Shown in pieces: positions 25,129 through 37,373 of a DNA stretch of 64,000 bases. The notes beneath the pieces were generated by a model. That model saw only the letters and a program-made list of their open reading frames with translations, was not told the DNA's origin and made no database searches. Origin of the DNA: Steinernema hermaphroditum (Eukaryota > Nematoda > Chromadorea > Rhabditida > Steinernematidae); contig CM059625.1 in the NCBI GenBank assembly GCA_030435675.1, positions 8,680,001-8,744,000 of the forward strand, read 5' to 3'. Within the stretch, counting starts at the first letter, position 1. Every line of letters starts with the position of its first letter. Both the position numbers and the translations under genes were made by a program.

Positions 25129-26631
25129 GGTCTCTTCGTTATTGACGAGGTCCCAAAGAGTATAGCTGCCAACTTGAGTCTTTCATGCAGTGCCTTTTCG
25201 GTCTTTGTTCTATACTTGTACATTTTATCGATTTAAACAGCATTCCTGCTTCTTGTAATTTGCCCCTGACGTCGTTACAGGTACTGTTGTTCATAGATTA
25301 GTTACTTTTATGGCCTTAACCTTACCACCAATTACATACTGTATAGCACTTCTAGCTTCAATCACTCCATGTTCAGCAGAGTTGTTAGTATAATCACTTG
25401 TGCCATTATTATATACTGTACATATCTTCCCTTACCGCTCTGTAAACTGCTTTTCACGAAGAAGAACGAAGAAGCCTCATTTCCTGTTCTTGTATATTGT
25501 GTACATAGCTAAAGTTGTTTTTGTGTACAGCAGTGTGTTTATTAAATACTGATGTAAAGAGTGCACGCAGAGACATGGTCCTCCGCACATATTATCCATG
25601 TTGTCCATGGTATCACGCGGTATAGCGTTGTGAACAATACGCCTGTTTTTGCATTGTAAACCGGTTAATTTCGCCTAGTTTTTTTGATCACATCCATTTG
25701 ATCACTATGCTTTTCGTTTCGAATGGTATGCATAGTGAAAAACAAGACTTTAGCCGGCATAAGTCGCACTCCCTACTCTTCACTGGCTGGTCGTTTGGCA
25801 GAGAACGACCGCAGAGAATCTCGTGCTGTCTGCCCGGTTGCCGCGAATCTCTCCACGCGTAGTATAGATGATGACGACGCATGTGAAAAAAGATCGATAT
25901 GCGACCGGAGTCACATCGGCTGTTCCTGCTTGTAGGAAGACGTGCGCTCTCTGCTTGGATTCACAATCGCTGCCGATCGTCCAAAGTTCGATTACATCTG
26001 CTAAGTACAGCTGATAGTTCTAAGATCGTTTCAAGTAGCTGAGCTTGAGTGAGGGAGGGACTGGTAGGACCTGATAGGGTGCTGATTCTTGTTCTTCTTT
26101 GGTAGTTCTGCTAGAACGTGTTAGTACAACCTGCTAGTTCAGTATAGGTGTATCTTGTTGCTCTGCATCGGAATTCGTTACTCTCTCGCTCCCCATAAAA
26201 ATATTTTCTGGCGATCTTCCACATTTTCTTTTATTCTTCTCCTTGACTGAGAAACGTCAGTATCATTTGGTCAATGGTTTTTTCAAGCCACGTGCGTATT
26301 TCATCATTGTTTCCGACTGAAATATCCGTTTCTGTCTGTGGCGACAGTGTTTACGACGTTTGGCGTAGGAGATCTTCGCTGTATTCCCGCCATAAGAAAT
26401 TTCCAGTTCGAGTTTTGCTTTGCGCTCTGTGCTACTGTGATGTAATTTTCAAGCCCAGCCGCTCCCTAAACTCTCTAATTCTTATCTCTCTCTCATTGCT
26501 CCACCGTCTCCATCCACATATTTCGAACGGTGTCAACAATATTTTTTTTTGTCGTGGGGCAAACGAAAGATTTATTTTTGTTTGTTTTCCAGAAAAGATC
26601 AGATCGGTCCTAGTGTAGTTGACTGCGCATA
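25129..26631. other. Intergenic region downstream of ATG2
   Basis: AT-rich sequence with the ATG2 3' UTR at its left end. No coding exon with domain content was found. A 114-codon frame at 26274-26618 is probably chance, as it is Ser/Leu-rich with no homology I recognise. It likely contains the promoter of the gene starting at 26632. Confidence 0.4.
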
Positions 26632-29141
26632 ATGGAGCCTCACAAGCTGAATACTGCTTTTGATCAAGATCACGTTGGTATCGGCGTTGGTCACCACTTG
26701 GATCACCCCACACATGGCCTTCAGTTCCAATCTCAACGTCCCCAACTTGTTCGTCGCATGTCTCGGAGTGAGCCGCACTTGGATGTTCCCCACTTTATGA
26801 ACGCAAACGACCACGGTGAGTGCACACCAATGTAGAATGTTGATGAGAAAAAAAAAAACGATCAGACGCCGATCTGACCTTAGTACTGTGACAACACATA
26901 GCAGAGTCCAAAGTTTCTCCCACGATAACAAATAAATGAGAAAGATATTTTTAGTTGTTTCCGCAATGCATCATGTCCTTTCGGGACTCTTCGAAGTTGA
27001 TTCGAACATGAGTCTCAACAAAATGATCCATTCTCGCGAACTCGGCGTTGGGAACATGAGCACATCGAGCTCGACGAACAACTTGCAAGAACATTTTGAG
27101 TAAGTTCCTTCTTGCTCCGGAATCTAAGAATGGTAAAGAAAAAGAGAGTACTGTAAAAAGTGCCAATTTGCATAAAAAATGACATCGGTTTTCGGCTATT
27201 TCTTGTCGTTTCTTGAAAAATACTCGGGAAATTTTCGAGGAACCGATTTCATCGTCGTTCTCAGCGACCCCGCAAACACGGGTACATAAATTTCCTGAAC
27301 ATTAAAAAAATTTTAAGAGCACTGTAAGAGCACGTGCGAGGTGTACCTAGGTTTTCGATCACCGACTGCTAAACTCGTCGCAGAGACTTTTTCTTAAACG
27401 AGGAACTAGTATAGTGCGACCATTTGTTAAGGGCAGACACGCGACTCTTGGGTGCGGCACGCGCACGCAGACTCTCGTGCCACGTCTATCGATCCGTAGC
27501 ACATGCTGATGACGTTTTCGTCGCCTTCTTGTTGGTCTGTTTGAACTTTGGGGTAGGCCTCTCGTAGCTATTTATTTGTTTGACTTATCGAAAGGGAGAG
27601 CTTGCGTTTGGGCCAGGAGAACAGTCGGGGCGACTAGAGCTGTATTTCCGTGCTTGTGTGTATGTAATAACTTTGGACTAATGTTCATGTTGTCCACAAG
27701 TGCGTTCCTGTATTGTAGTTTTCAGAGGTAGTGGAGTAATTAATGCGCGAGGAGCTTTCTACGTAGGATTGTAGTCCGGCCGTGTTCCTTGGTGAGCGAG
27801 AGTGCGAGGACACCACGTCATCCGCCTGCGGTGAATGGTCTGATTCCGACAGCCGCACTCAGTTGAACGTAAATTCTTAAGTCACGTGGCGGAACGAACG
27901 GGACGGACGGCGGCAAAGACCGGCGCACTTTTGGATGCCTGATAGAACGAAAATGCGAGGCCAACCTGATGCTTTACGCCGATTTCTGATTTCCTGTCGC
28001 GGAAATGAGTGCATGTGTGTTTATTGCGAGGTGATAGTGGGTTTAAGCCATGATCAGAATGATGCAACTGTTCATACCCATCGGGAACAGGCGCTTACCA
28101 AAACGACCACTAGATGGGAGTTGCAATGCGAACAGGAAGTACCCATAGGGCGCAATGATCAATCCAAGCGTACTTTCAATTACGTGTTCGGTGTAGGGGT
28201 GCCGGCTGATTCCCTAATAGTTCAATGCCTTTGATTTGTGATGCCGATGATGATCAGCTATGACTTCTGATCTCCATGAACCACACCTCAAACTTTTGTC
28301 TTCGCACGTGCTGATCAGTATTATAGGGTGCGGTTGTGGAAGATTTCCGCCAACTGTCGATGCTGATTGTGCTCGTCCTACTGCAAATGTGGTGTGATAC
28401 AATGGTGTAATGTCTCGTTGTGTACTCCTAGCGTGACTACCTTACATCTGAACGTTTTTCTATAAATGTCGACCTTTATGCCACAAATTCAACCTCAATT
28501 ATCATTTTGTTACTGTATGCGTTTATTTCTTTTGTCTTACTTACTGCACGTAGTGCGATGTTTCTATAAAGGTGCATCTTTTCAGACACTCTTGCATCCT
28601 TTCGCCAGACTGCAAACACACAACTGATAATTCGACAACCATTTGCCGAGTTGTTCCCGAAAACAGTGTAGGAGAAAAAGCCTCTAACCAAAGCCCCGCA
28701 TTAGCTGCGGCTAGCAGCGGGCCGCTGCGCAAATCGTCAAGTGCGGTTGATTGGAAGAACATTCGACAAACCCAGCAGTTGCCTTCGACTTCCGTGCAAC
28801 AGTACAGTGGTAGTTCTGGAAGCGACCACGGCCTAGTCATGTCTGTGAAGCCGGACAGCAATCTCGCTTTGGCAGCGGGGGGAAGTGGTCCTCTGGCGGC
28901 GGCAGCTCAGAAATTTGCACAGGGCAAGCCAGGATCTCTGGCCCAGTCCGTCACTGCTGCAGGGATCGGCTCAGTTGATGGCGATGACAGCCATAAGGTT
29001 CTTTTGTGCACTTATGGCCTGTACTTATGAACGTTTTAGCGTCCTGGGGTACTTGGCGTGTTTGGGCGAGGTTTCTTCGCCCGTCCCGCGATGCGAGACG
29101 ATCAAGAGAATTACCGTTACATCATGGCTCTCGACCGCTAA
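26632..29141 (+). CDS. Unrecognised Ser/Ala/Gly-rich protein in four exons
   Basis: Four exons (26632-26815, 26955-27099, 28586-28997, 29040-29141) join with matching phases and canonical GT/TTTCAG or TTTTAG borders, which supports a real gene of about 280 residues. The start is MEPHKLNTAFDQDH. A basic motif LVRRMSRSEPHLDVP looks like a kinase target (RRMS). The third exon is low-complexity, rich in Ser, Gly, Ala and Gln (for example SGPLAAAAQKFAQG). The last exon is compact and conserved-looking: RPGVLGVFGRGFFARPAMRD, then ENYRYIMALDR. There is no signal peptide or membrane segment, so it is probably cytoplasmic or nuclear. The 1.5-kb third intron is long for this region. No domain family is recognised and I assign no function. 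Confidence 0.65.
27100..28585 (+). other. Long intron of the unrecognised gene
   Basis: About 1.5 kb between exons 2 and 3, far longer than the 40-60 bp typical here. It has no coding content I can support. Its length suggests internal regulatory sequence or an alternative first exon, for example near 27.9 kb where a plus-strand frame (27935-28234) is open but featureless. Confidence 0.4.
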
Positions 29142-30436
29142 GTAGCAGTCACCAAACAATCGAAGAAAGTTTCCCTGTTCAATACCAAACCGCTGTCATG
29201 TGAAACCAAACCCACTAATGCTTACAACATATGTCACCTATTTTTGCAAAGTTAGGTCCATCGTTCAGATTCTATGTAAATATCACGGTAATGTACTAAC
29301 GGGTAGTCTATCAGTCTCGCTATGAAAATTTATTTGGTCATGTAGTAATCGTATCGTTGGAATCTTTCATTTATGTGAAACACTGTGGCTAGCAGATAGC
29401 CGTACATGTGTACTACGCTGCAGTAATAAAGGTTCCTGGATGTCAACTACATGTCGTCATAGTAAGAGGAATCACTCCATCTACCGTAGTTTCTTTGGTA
29501 CTTTAAAGGAGACTTATGACGCTACAATCGCAGTAAATAATTTCATCAAAGCAGTGGTAATTCGGTTTCCGGTCGCCACATTTGATGGGTACACAGCTAC
29601 AACCCTGTGATTGATTTGATTTCTGAACTCGATTACAGCTATCGAGGTTGTACTGTATTAGCAGTTTTGTAAACAAGGACAGCTGGGTGTTAAAAATTAC
29701 TGTGCACGTGAACTGATGTGTTTAAACTTGTTTGTGTTTTGCATTTCAATGTTGGGTGGATTTATAAAAACTACGATTGTGTCAGCATCATTTGAAAATA
29801 AATGTCGACCATCACAGAATGGTCGATACGGTGTACAGTTCGACGCCTTCTTTTTCCTTTACACTCTGGAGAAGCTCAAGGTCGATCAGGTTATATAATA
29901 TATCTTAATGATCGCAAAGTTCCGGTAGAAGATGGATCAACGCTCTCTGCTGTAGCTATCTTATCACAAACAAACGAGTTCACCTTAACAACAAATTATA
30001 GATCGTTTGTGAAACGACCGTATTAAAACCATCTCGAACGGACATAGTTTGCCATACGAGCAGAACGGAATCGCGCAGTGCCGTGATGTTTAGCGACTAT
30101 GTGCGTGCGTTTCGTCACTTTGCGATAGCTGCTTTTTTCTCGAGACCTGCTCAAACCTTTGACTTGTTGGCCAAGTCTCCAAAAGCAATCAGCTGATTGG
30201 TACACAGAGCTGATTCGCCAATGCGCCATGGAGCAGGAAATTGTTTTTAAGTTGGTAACTGGTACCTTACATTGGTAATTGGTGATAACAAAAACAGAGC
30301 GATCTAGAAGAAGTTGTCAACATATATGCACCGCACCTTTCAGTATATGAAAGTAGCTTTCGTGCGCAGTACGCACACTCTCGAACGTGATTTTAAGGTG
30401 TTGTTTTAATGGTCATAATAATAGATTTTAGTCTAA
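29142..30436. other. Intergenic region upstream of C1-THF synthase
   Basis: No supported gene was found. Short frames near 29.7-30.0 kb lack domains and disagree between frames. The sequence is AT-rich, with the end of the previous gene on the left and the C1-THF synthase upstream region on the right. Confidence 0.4.
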
Positions 30437-33400
30437 ATGGCAAATATCATTGACGGTAAGGCGATTGCCGACAAAGTAGTTCAAGGAGTGGCTGCTGAAT
30501 TGAAAAGCATCAAAGATGTTTCCCCGACATTTGGAGCCACTTTGGCAGTTGTTCAGGTATGACATTTGGGAATGTGCAGCTTCAGCTTCATATCAAGGTT
30601 GGCAACCGAAAAGACTCAAACGTATTCATCAGCAATAAGCTGAAGAAGGCAAAGGAGATCGGTCTGGGTACACGTTTAGTTAATCTCCCTGAGACTGTTA
30701 CTCAGCATGAGCTCGAAAGTCAAATCGAAAGCTTGAATTCTGATCCCGACGTTGATGGAATAATCGTTCAGGTTTGGGGTTAATTCTCGTAGGATGTTGA
30801 ATGACAACGTACAGCTTCCTCTTGACTGCGTTCAAAAAATTGATGCCGATGCCGTGATAGACCGAATTGATCATCAGAAGGACGTAGACGGTCTTACTCG
30901 AGAGAACGCTGGTCGTCTCATGCGAGGTGAATTAGATAGGACGATCTTCCCATGCACCCCTTATGGTGTGCTGGTGTTGATCCAGGAGGCCACAGGTTGG
31001 TAGTTTTGTATGGTGATGCAAAAAAGATGGTCATCAGGTGATCCGAACTATGTGAACGGAAAACGCGTTGTCGTCGTTGGTCGCTCGAAGATAGTTGGCT
31101 CTCCAGCGGCGGCACTTTTTATGTGGCACCACGGAACAACTACAGTATGCCACTCTCGAACTCAAAATCTGAAGGAGCTTTGCCAACAAGCTGAAATCCT
31201 GATCGTTGCTATTGGAAAACCGCACTTCGTTAAGGGTCTGTATGGAGAAGCGTGTATCAGTGATGGTGGTTGATTGTATAGGCGATTGGATCAAACCGGG
31301 AGCTGTAGTAATCGACTGTGGTATAAATGTGGAGAACATCACTGAACCAGAACACAAGGTGGTCGGTGATGTACATTTCGAAGAAGCTCGAAAAGTCGCC
31401 GGCTATATCACTCCCGTACCTGGTGGAGTTGGACCTATGACTGTGGCCATGCTCATAAAAAATACATTGAGGCAAGCAGTCGCCCGTAGGCTCACGGTGC
31501 ACGCGACATTTAGTTTCTTTTTCTAATGCATTATTTCAGAGTCTCTCTGACGATGCATGGAATATTCGAGTTTTGGAGCAGAAGTTGCTGCGCCCTGTGC
31601 CATCAGATATTGTCATTTCAAGGGCTCAGAAGCCAAAAATGATCGAAGAGGTGGCGAAGGAAGTGGGAATCCTGAAATGTGAACTCGAACTGTTTGGACA
31701 GAAGAAGGCGAAGGTTAGCTTAGATGTTCTGAAGAGACTGGAAAACCGCACCAACGGGAAATACATTGTGGTGGCAGGTAAGCAGTGGTAGAGAACGTTT
31801 TGAATACTTGGTTCCTTCAGGAATAACACCAACTCCTCTCGGTGAAGGAAAAAGCACAACTACAATTGGTCTGAGTCAAGCTCTTTGTGCTTCTCTTAAG
31901 AAAAACACATTTGCTTGCGTGCGTCAGCCCTCTCAAGGACCTACATTTGGAATTAAAGGCGGCGCAGCTGGTGGCGGCTACTCTCAAGTCATACCCATGG
32001 AAGAGTTCAACCTTCATTTGACGGGGGACATCCATGCAATTACAGCTGCAAACAACTTGCTGGCGGCAGCTATCGATGCGCGCATGTTCCACGAGGCAAC
32101 TCAAAACGATGAAGCCCTCTTCAATAGGCTGGTCCCAAAAGACAAACAAGGTTCCACATTTATGCGCTGTGAATGTCTAACCTGGAGCCTTAGGAAAAAG
32201 ACCCTTGTCGGAAATTCAGAAGCGACGTTTGGTCAGATTGAACATCCCGGTTCCCGAAGATGCGAACGATCTGACTGCGGAACAGCGTAAAAGATTTAGT
32301 CGACTCGATATCAACCCGGAAACAATCACATGGCACAGGGTAATTGATACAAATGATCGCTTTCTGCGAAAGGTAGAAGTTGGACTCTCACCGACGGAGA
32401 AAGGACATGTCCGCCAAACACAGTTCGACATTTCAGTGGCCAGTGAAGTAAGGACACTTTTGTATCGCACGTAGAAGATTTTTCTAGCTCATGGCAATTT
32501 TGGCACTTACATCTGATTTGGCCGACATGCGAGATCGGATTAGCAAGATTGTGGTCGCAGACGACCATAACGGGAACCCTGTAACTGCTGATGATATCGG
32601 AGTGACTGGATCGATGACGGTTCTTTTGAAGGACACAGTCAAGCCGAATCTCATGCAAACGCTGGAAGGAACTCCCGTTTTCGTGCACGCAGGCAATGAC
32701 TGTTCGTAAAGCTAGAGGGATATCTCTGTTATAGGCCCGTTTGCGAACATTGCACACGGTGCAAGCTCAATTCTTGCCGACAAAATAGCTTTGAAACTCG
32801 TTGGAAAAAATGGTTACGTCGTTACGGAGGCCGGGTTTGGAGCAGATATAGGCATGGAGAAGTTCTTCAACATCAAATGTCGCTACTCCAATCTGATTCC
32901 TAACGCAGTTGTCCTTGTCGCTACTGTTCGAGCGCTGAAAATGCACGGAGGAGGTCCTGCTGTGACACCAGGAGCTCCATTAGCTTTTGAATATCTCAAC
33001 GAAAATATCGAACTTTTGAAGAAAGGATGCGATTCAAATTTGAAAAAGCAGGTATAGTATCAGCAGTCTCTGAGTTTAAACTATTCCAGCGTTATAGATT
33101 GAGAATGCGCTTAAATTCAATATCAAAGTCATCGTTAGCGTTAATCGTTTTGCTTCCGATACGGAAAAAGAGCTGAATCTAGTGAAGGAAAAGGCGAAGG
33201 AGTATGGTGCAGTCGGCGTTGTGGCAGATCATTGGGCCCAAGGTGGTCCTGGTGCCATAGAAGTGGCGAAAGCAGTCGTAGACGCTTGCGAACAGCCGTC
33301 CGAATTCAAGTGAGAAATCAGAATTGAACATGACGAGTGTAATGTTATATCAGATTCTTATATCCACTCTCCGATGGTCTTCTATCAAAAATGTCGATCG

Positions 33401-33723
33401 TTGCGAAGGAAATTTACGGAGCTGATGGAATCGAGCTGACTGACCGCGCTAAGCAAAAACTCGAGACGTACACAAAGCAAGGTTTCGGACAACTCCCCGT
33501 CTGCATGGCGAAGACTCAGCTGTCGCTCTCACATGACCCCTCCAAGAAAGGAGCTCCCACCGGGTTCACTTTGCCAATACGCGACATGTGGGCTTCGGTT
33601 GGAGCGGGATTCATCTATCCACTTTGTGGCGACATTACAACTATGCCTGGATTGTCCACCAGACCCTGCTTCTTCGATATGGATATCGATCCAGAAACTG
33701 AACTGATCGATGGACTCTTTTAA
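30437..33723 (+). CDS. Trifunctional C1-tetrahydrofolate synthase (MTHFD1-type)
   Basis: The exons give about 930 residues, the size of full trifunctional enzymes. The N-terminal dehydrogenase/cyclohydrolase domain starts [14 protein letters not shown] and includes IIVQLPLD, EKDVDG-like [21 protein letters not shown] and [15 protein letters not shown]. The C-terminal formyltetrahydrofolate synthetase domain has the ATP-binding [47 protein letters not shown] and the final [16 protein letters not shown]. It interconverts one-carbon units on folate for purine, thymidylate and methionine supply. There is no mitochondrial targeting sequence, so it is probably cytosolic. The residue aligning with the catalytic tyrosine of the dehydrogenase/cyclohydrolase site (SNxYIxxK) is phenylalanine (SNVFISNK), while the lysine is kept. 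Whether the nematode equivalent carries a symbol is not certain to me. Confidence 0.93.
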
Positions 33724-34051
33724 ACATCAGCACATTTATAGATGTATATGCATTCTTAATCCCTTATTTTGCATTCGTTTATAAATATTATAAATATGTT
33801 TGCGTTTTTGTGCGTGATTCCACAACAGACGCGCAGCTGACCTTTGGATGACTCATCCAAACTCCCGGTGAAGCAGCGCCAGGAACCAACTGTTCTGCCG
33901 TTAATGACTGAACTGCGCTCACGCCACAACTGCTCTCTCACTTGGCCGTTCTCTCATATTTCTGTCAAGTGCGAAAACAACTGTTCATCATCGACTGATA
34001 GAAACGGATTTGATCCCCACGTCTTGGTCCTTCTCTTGCCATTCTTCGATT

Positions 34052-34770
34052 ATGCTGTCATCTCCGTCTGCTTGGACTATTCTCCTGCTCCTCTCCACTG
34101 CCTCAGGTTACGGTAATATTCATGATTCTAACTGAATTATCTTTTATAGCCTATCTTTTCCCTTGTCTGGATAGGTGTGAGTGCGACACTGAGGATGAGA
34201 TAATCCACTGTCACAATGGAGCCCGGACTCAAGTCATGCTTCCCGAAACCCGTCTGCGAGGCTTCGTTGTGATTGGACTCACAAACAACAAAATAAAACA
34301 TCTTCCAAGTGAAGAGCTTCTTTTGGAAAAGTTCCCGGATTTGATGGTTTGTACTCCTCTTTTGAATTCACATTAAAAACGAAAACTTTTAGGCAGTTGA
34401 CGTGGAGGCAAACCCTGATTTCGATTGTGAAACACTTGACCATTACAACAAGATCAAAATTTTGAGCAACTGTGGTAAAGAAGGTGGTATGTCGACGATT
34501 GTCACTGGAGTCCCTGTCCCCAATCAGCCGGACCAGCCTACCGAGGTACGTGCTTGTGGCGACATCAAAAATGACAAAATGTCTTTAGTCGTGTGACGTC
34601 CCATGCCAAGTGCGCAAGCATATTGATACTCTGCAGCAATACGCCAAGAAAATTTGGATTGTCGTAAAGCACAAGGTCCAGACGTTCGACAAGGATCAGT
34701 TCATGCAAGACGTGCAGGACTTCTTTGCTAAGATCGCCCAAAAGATCGCAAACGCCCAAAGACAGTTGTA
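34052..34770 (+). CDS. Small secreted protein with LRR N-cap-like cysteine motif
   Basis: The ATG at 34052 opens a signal peptide (MLSSPSAWTILLLLLSTASG). Exons then read in frame to the TAA at 34768-34770, about 180 residues. The mature part begins with a cysteine cluster like an LRR N-terminal cap (CLDRCECDTEDEIIHCHNG). One LRR-like unit follows (LTNNKIKHLPSEELLLEKFP), then a DFDCETLDHYNKIKILSNCG cap-like segment. After a Pro/Gln linker comes a charged, probably helical tail with paired cysteines (SCDVPCQVRKHI) ending IANAQRQL. There is no membrane segment. The architecture is an extracellular LRR protein reduced to about one repeat. It probably acts in the extracellular matrix or as a binding protein. 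No named family is recognised. It lies 9 kb from the eLRRon array, but the two are not obviously paralogous beyond the LRR theme. Confidence 0.75.
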
Positions 34771-34858
34771 AATGCTTGTGATCCGTGAACGTTCATTTCA
34801 GCAATATGGGTAGTCGCTTTGTCATTTCGCTTTACTTTGCATTTATCGCCGTTTGTAA

Positions 34859-34864
34859 AATAAA
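34859..34864 (+). terminator. AATAAA poly(A) signal of the small secreted LRR-like gene
   Basis: A hexamer about 90 bp after the TAA at 34768-34770, on the same strand, and well before the next gene at 35104. Confidence 0.55.
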
Positions 34865-35103
34865 CACGTAGCATATTTTTCTCTTATTTCGATCGGTTTA
34901 AACACGTGCCCTCAAGATAGTGTGCCTGTGTGAAGCTAGCCTTCCTAATTGCATTAATGATCCAATATGGTTTATATGCGCCAAAGTAATTGGATGAACG
35001 CGTTATGGCCGGATGTCCACAAAGGGGGAATTCAATCTGTCGCTAGCGGCACTAAAAAGCTACTCGGGCGGATACTGTCTTCAGTTAGGCCGCACAGCTC
35101 TGC

Positions 35104-35412
35104 ATGAAGCAACATCCCGAAGCGCACTTCGAGAACCAGCGCTTGAGCAAGGCCGAGAGAAGGAAACAGAGACGCGCGACGCCGAAATACAGAAATCTGC
35201 ATGCGAGCCGCGAAAGGTAGCCCAAGTTCTGCTAGTCTTTTGTGAACGCTGAACACTTGTTTAGAATTCGAGTCGAGTCATTTAACAACGCGTTCGCCGA
35301 GCTACGATCACTGCTGCCGACCCTTCCGACGGACAAAAAACTTTCAAAAATCGAGATTCTTCGTACGAGCATCGCATATATTTCGTTCCTGGATGAATTG
35401 CTTACAATGTGA
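35104..35412 (+). CDS. hlh-15: bHLH transcription factor of the NHLH/HEN family
   Basis: Two exons (35104-35216 and 35265-35412) with a 48-bp intron encode about 86 residues, almost nothing but the bHLH domain. The basic region reads KYRNLHASRERIRVE, helix 1 SFNNAFAELRSLLPTLP, and the loop and helix 2 DKKLSKIEILRTSIAYISFL. This is the NHLH1/HEN signature. The tiny size matches the C. elegans member HLH-15. The protein ends three residues after helix 2 (ELLTM). HEN factors bind E-boxes, usually with an E-protein partner, in neurons and some other cells. The ATG is the first in frame after an upstream stop. A longer 5' exon cannot be excluded. Confidence 0.9.
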
Positions 35413-35940
35413 ACAACTCTTCCGAAAATAAATCTACATTCTGCTATTATGACAGAATAGAAAGCGGATTGAAAAATACTTTGAAATACTTTGAGAAAAA
35501 ATGCATTGTCAAAAGATTCTGCGAATCCAGTATGTTGAAGTGCCAAGTCGAATCAGCTGTTGTGACTTGTAACGAAGGTGTTTATTAAGTTCTAGGACAC
35601 AGTCTTATGTTAGGCGAAATTCATAGTCGAAAAGAAGTGCGTGTTTAGCACGCAGAGATAGCTCGCTCGTCAAGATACGAGAGTGTTTGAGGAGTGGAAT
35701 CCGGTGATATGCCAGCACGTAATGCGTTTTGATAAACCGTTGCGTTAAAAACATTTATTTCGAGCACACAAAATAGTCTCATACGCACAAACAGTTTCAT
35801 ATATCGCGGTAGAATTCAAGCGGTGAAATAGTGTGATCGGATCACATAATAGGGCGGTAACGATTGGCGTCTTGACACGATATCTCGGGATGGTGATGTC
35901 CCATCTGCCAACTAGTTCCCTCGCATCTTTCAGAGACGGA
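35413..35940. other. Gap between hlh-15 and TMEM129
   Basis: Contains an AATAAA (35427-35432) for hlh-15 and the upstream region of the TMEM129 gene, including a TCTTTCAG acceptor nine bases before that gene's ATG. No other gene is seen. Confidence 0.5.
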
Positions 35941-37373
35941 ATGGAACTCGGCGTTCCACTGCAAGAGCTTATTTTCTGCCTGGGATTCTCGTTGGTTACA
36001 TTTCTTCTAATCGCGTTTCCGCCACAAGAATTCATTTCTGCCGGAGCAACAATTCCGTCGATATTTCATTTCATTGTCGGCGATGAAAATCTCGATTTTG
36101 TTCGATTCCATCTGCGCAGAACAGTACTTACTATGGTTATCCATATATCGATGATTCCTGGTCGGTAAAAAAGACTTTACTGTGCGTAAGCTGTAATAAT
36201 CGCTCTAGGTTGCTTTGGTGCCCTTCACTTCAATGGATCCGCTGAGATATTCACTGCCAATCCAAAAACCGCAATTCAGTTCGTTGCCTATGCGGTGGTG
36301 CTTTTTGCAATTGGTAAGCCTCTCTGTTGTACTTTTATTAGCTTAAATCCATATTTATGCTTTCAGCAGCTTACAGCTACGTTTTTTATCTCTCCCAGAA
36401 CGCATATTTTCACCATCCGCTAATGCGTAATCTGCGCAAATTTAGTGGAAATGTGGATCAGATCGTCCGTAGCGTGAACTCCGAGTCCAGGAGCCTTGCT
36501 AACCTATATGTGCGTCTAGTGGGTTAGAATTTTTTTCTCACATGTTCTTACTGAACTTTATCCTTCAGGATATACTCGACTGCTCATCACTGAATCATGG
36601 GTGATCAAAGTTTCTAACTACACTGTGACCTTTATTCCAACATCAAATGTTGAGGTTCAGGCCATCGAGGCACATATGGCTCCGGTGAGAGAAGTCGTCT
36701 TAATTCCACTAAAACCATTTGCACTTCAGTGCCCTCCTTTGCATGGCGGAGCTGTTCAATTCGTCAATGTTCTCTTCAAGAGCAACTTGCATAACATAGA
36801 GTTTTCTGTCAGGTAAATTCGGCAAATGAACCATTCTGATTGTAGTACCTAGAGTCAACTCCGTTCTTCTTACCGACATCAGAGAGCGAATAGACCGACC
36901 AATTCAGGTAGCGGATGACGTGGTGCTCTATAGAACAATAAGTGATCGCTTTGTGAGTGCATTCGCAGACGTCGTGAATCGTAATCCGCCATTGCTTCTA
37001 TCTGATAGAGCGGTATATAGCTTCCAGCTTGCGCACAAATATCGATTTCATTTAGTTCGGGGATCTTGAACTTTGCCTTGGATGTTCAAGCAGCTCTGCA
37101 AATGTAAAATTGTCAAAGCACTGTCTTGATGTGCCACATGAACACCCTAACTGCGAAGATTGTCAGTGTCGCCCTATGTGGTAAGTCCTTTTGCCTTCAA
37201 TGGTGTATAACTGACGGCTTCCTACTTTCAGGTGTGTCACTTGTATGGCCCGCGTTTTTGCCGCTAAACAGAACAAGGATAACACCGAGACGTGGTTGTC
37301 GGGTAAAGCAAACTGTCCTACTTGCCGAAGTGTCTTTTGCGTTCTTGATGTGTGTCTTATTGAACAATCTTGA
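35941..37373 (+). CDS. TMEM129-family ER E3 ubiquitin ligase
   Basis: The ATG at 35941 lies just after a TCTTTCAG acceptor. An in-frame ATG at 35890 upstream is less likely because it precedes that acceptor. Three N-terminal hydrophobic segments are visible (LIFCLGFSLVTFLLIAF; TVLTMVIHISMIPGCFGALH; FVAYAVVLFAIAAYSYVFYL). They carry the family markers FHLRRT and YFHHPLMRNL. A soluble domain follows (TESWVIKVSNYTV). The C-terminus has the atypical RING: CLGC, then CEDCQCRPMWCVTCMARVFA, TWLSGKANCPTC and FCVLDVC. TMEM129 is an ER-membrane RING-C2 ligase working in ER-associated degradation. Length (about 370 residues) and ending match the family. All RING cysteines expected from the family are present. 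Confidence 0.88.
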
